From assembly GCA_934096785.1 (NCBI GenBank), contig CAKONA010000006.1:1-13645 (forward strand): a stretch of DNA of 13,645 bases, in the 5' to 3' direction. The DNA comes from an uncultured Bacilli bacterium. GTDB lineage: Bacteria; Bacillota_I; Bacilli_A; RF39; UBA660. The translations under genes and the position numbers were made by a program. The notes under the pieces were generated by a model. The model made no database searches and was not told the DNA's origin. It saw nothing but the letters and a program-made list of their open reading frames with translations. Shown in pieces: positions 13,536 to 13,645 of this stretch. Numbering within the stretch: position 1 is the first letter of the stretch; each line of letters opens with the position of its first letter.

Positions 13536-13645
13536 GAAGCACGTGAGTTATCAATTGACACAGAAAGACTTGTTAATGATTTAATAAAAATGAGACTTTA
13601 TTATGAAAAAAGTCCACGTAAAGATGATATAAAGAATGATTATGC
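13533..13645 (+). CDS. Array member 7: M3-like metallopeptidase, 5' part only
   Basis: The first 37 codons are present and the gene runs off the window. The protein starts MEARELSIDTERL and continues to YYEKSPRKDDIKNDY. This is the conserved N-terminal module of the array (IDTxRLxxDL ... SPRKDDxKNDY) and is closest there to members 1 and 5. The zinc site would lie about 470 bp beyond the edge, so catalytic competence cannot be judged. Confidence 0.8.
   Translation, partial: MEARELSIDTERLVNDLIKMRLYYEKSPRKDDIKNDY

Larger units (their letters stand above)
6786..13645 (+). repeat. Tandem array of M3-like peptidase paralogues (six complete plus one partial)
   Basis: Seven head-to-tail genes begin at 6786, 7911, 9034, 10160, 11285, 12400 and 13533, a period of about 1.12 kb. 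Shared protein landmarks are IDTxRLxxDL near the start, KYFxExRIQ at about residue 150-165, HE(L/I)GHAID at 192-200, E(V/I)PSxxxE, KFLKENxID, and a C-terminal aromatic block. The DNA is alike mainly in short blocks (for example around CATGCGAT in the zinc site), so most duplications are old. No terminator or reversed gene interrupts the array, which continues past the right edge. Confidence 0.9.

Noticed and set aside
6786..13645. Mobile element or CRISPR explanation for the repeats
   Set aside because: Repeats are gene-length paralogues with diverged DNA; no transposase, inverted terminal repeats, short uniform repeats or spacers were seen.

Overview
The window looks like chromosomal DNA from a strongly AT-rich Gram-positive bacterium (Bacillota, probably a Bacilli/Erysipelotrichia-like lineage). 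Support comes from strong AGGAGG-type ribosome binding sites, sigma-A-like promoters, a PrsA-type lipoprotein, RecX, and two tiny YjcZ-like membrane proteins of the kind seen in spore-forming Bacillota. TGA acts as a stop and TGG as tryptophan, so the standard code applies and this is not a Mycoplasma-type code. The lineage assignment is inference.

The left part (1-6710) is ordinary, compact chromosome. It holds the tail of an unidentified gene with a terminator, recX, an M3-like metallopeptidase homologue (989-2035), and a convergent prsA-type foldase (2075-3070, minus). Two mini-proteins (3202-3306, 3324-3422) follow, then a secreted von Willebrand A-domain protein (3497-5320) and an archaeal-looking seryl-tRNA synthetase (5381-6673). 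Most units end in a clear intrinsic hairpin terminator.

The right part (6786 to the window edge) is the notable region. It is a head-to-tail array of six full-length paralogues plus the start of a seventh, each about 1.1 kb and about 370 residues. All six carry HE(L/I)GHAID followed 22-24 residues later by E-(V/I)-P-S-x-x-x-E. This is the zinc-site layout of M3 peptidases (oligoendopeptidase F / thimet oligopeptidase), on a much shorter polypeptide with no signal peptide. Gaps are 7-9 nt or the genes overlap. In most junctions the upstream stop codon or last codons form the next gene's ribosome binding site, and I see no internal terminator. The array therefore reads as one translationally coupled operon, probably starting from a promoter at about 6757.

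The first array member has a late frameshift that removes its conserved C-terminus. Members 3 and 4 (9034-10152, 10160-11275) form a younger duplicate pair with a diverged C-terminal segment. The gene at 989-2035 is a distant solitary relative with the same zinc site. The ends of the proteins (first ~35 residues and the catalytic half) are conserved while residues ~40-125 vary widely. That pattern suggests one chemistry with several specificities. The substrate cannot be read from the sequence.
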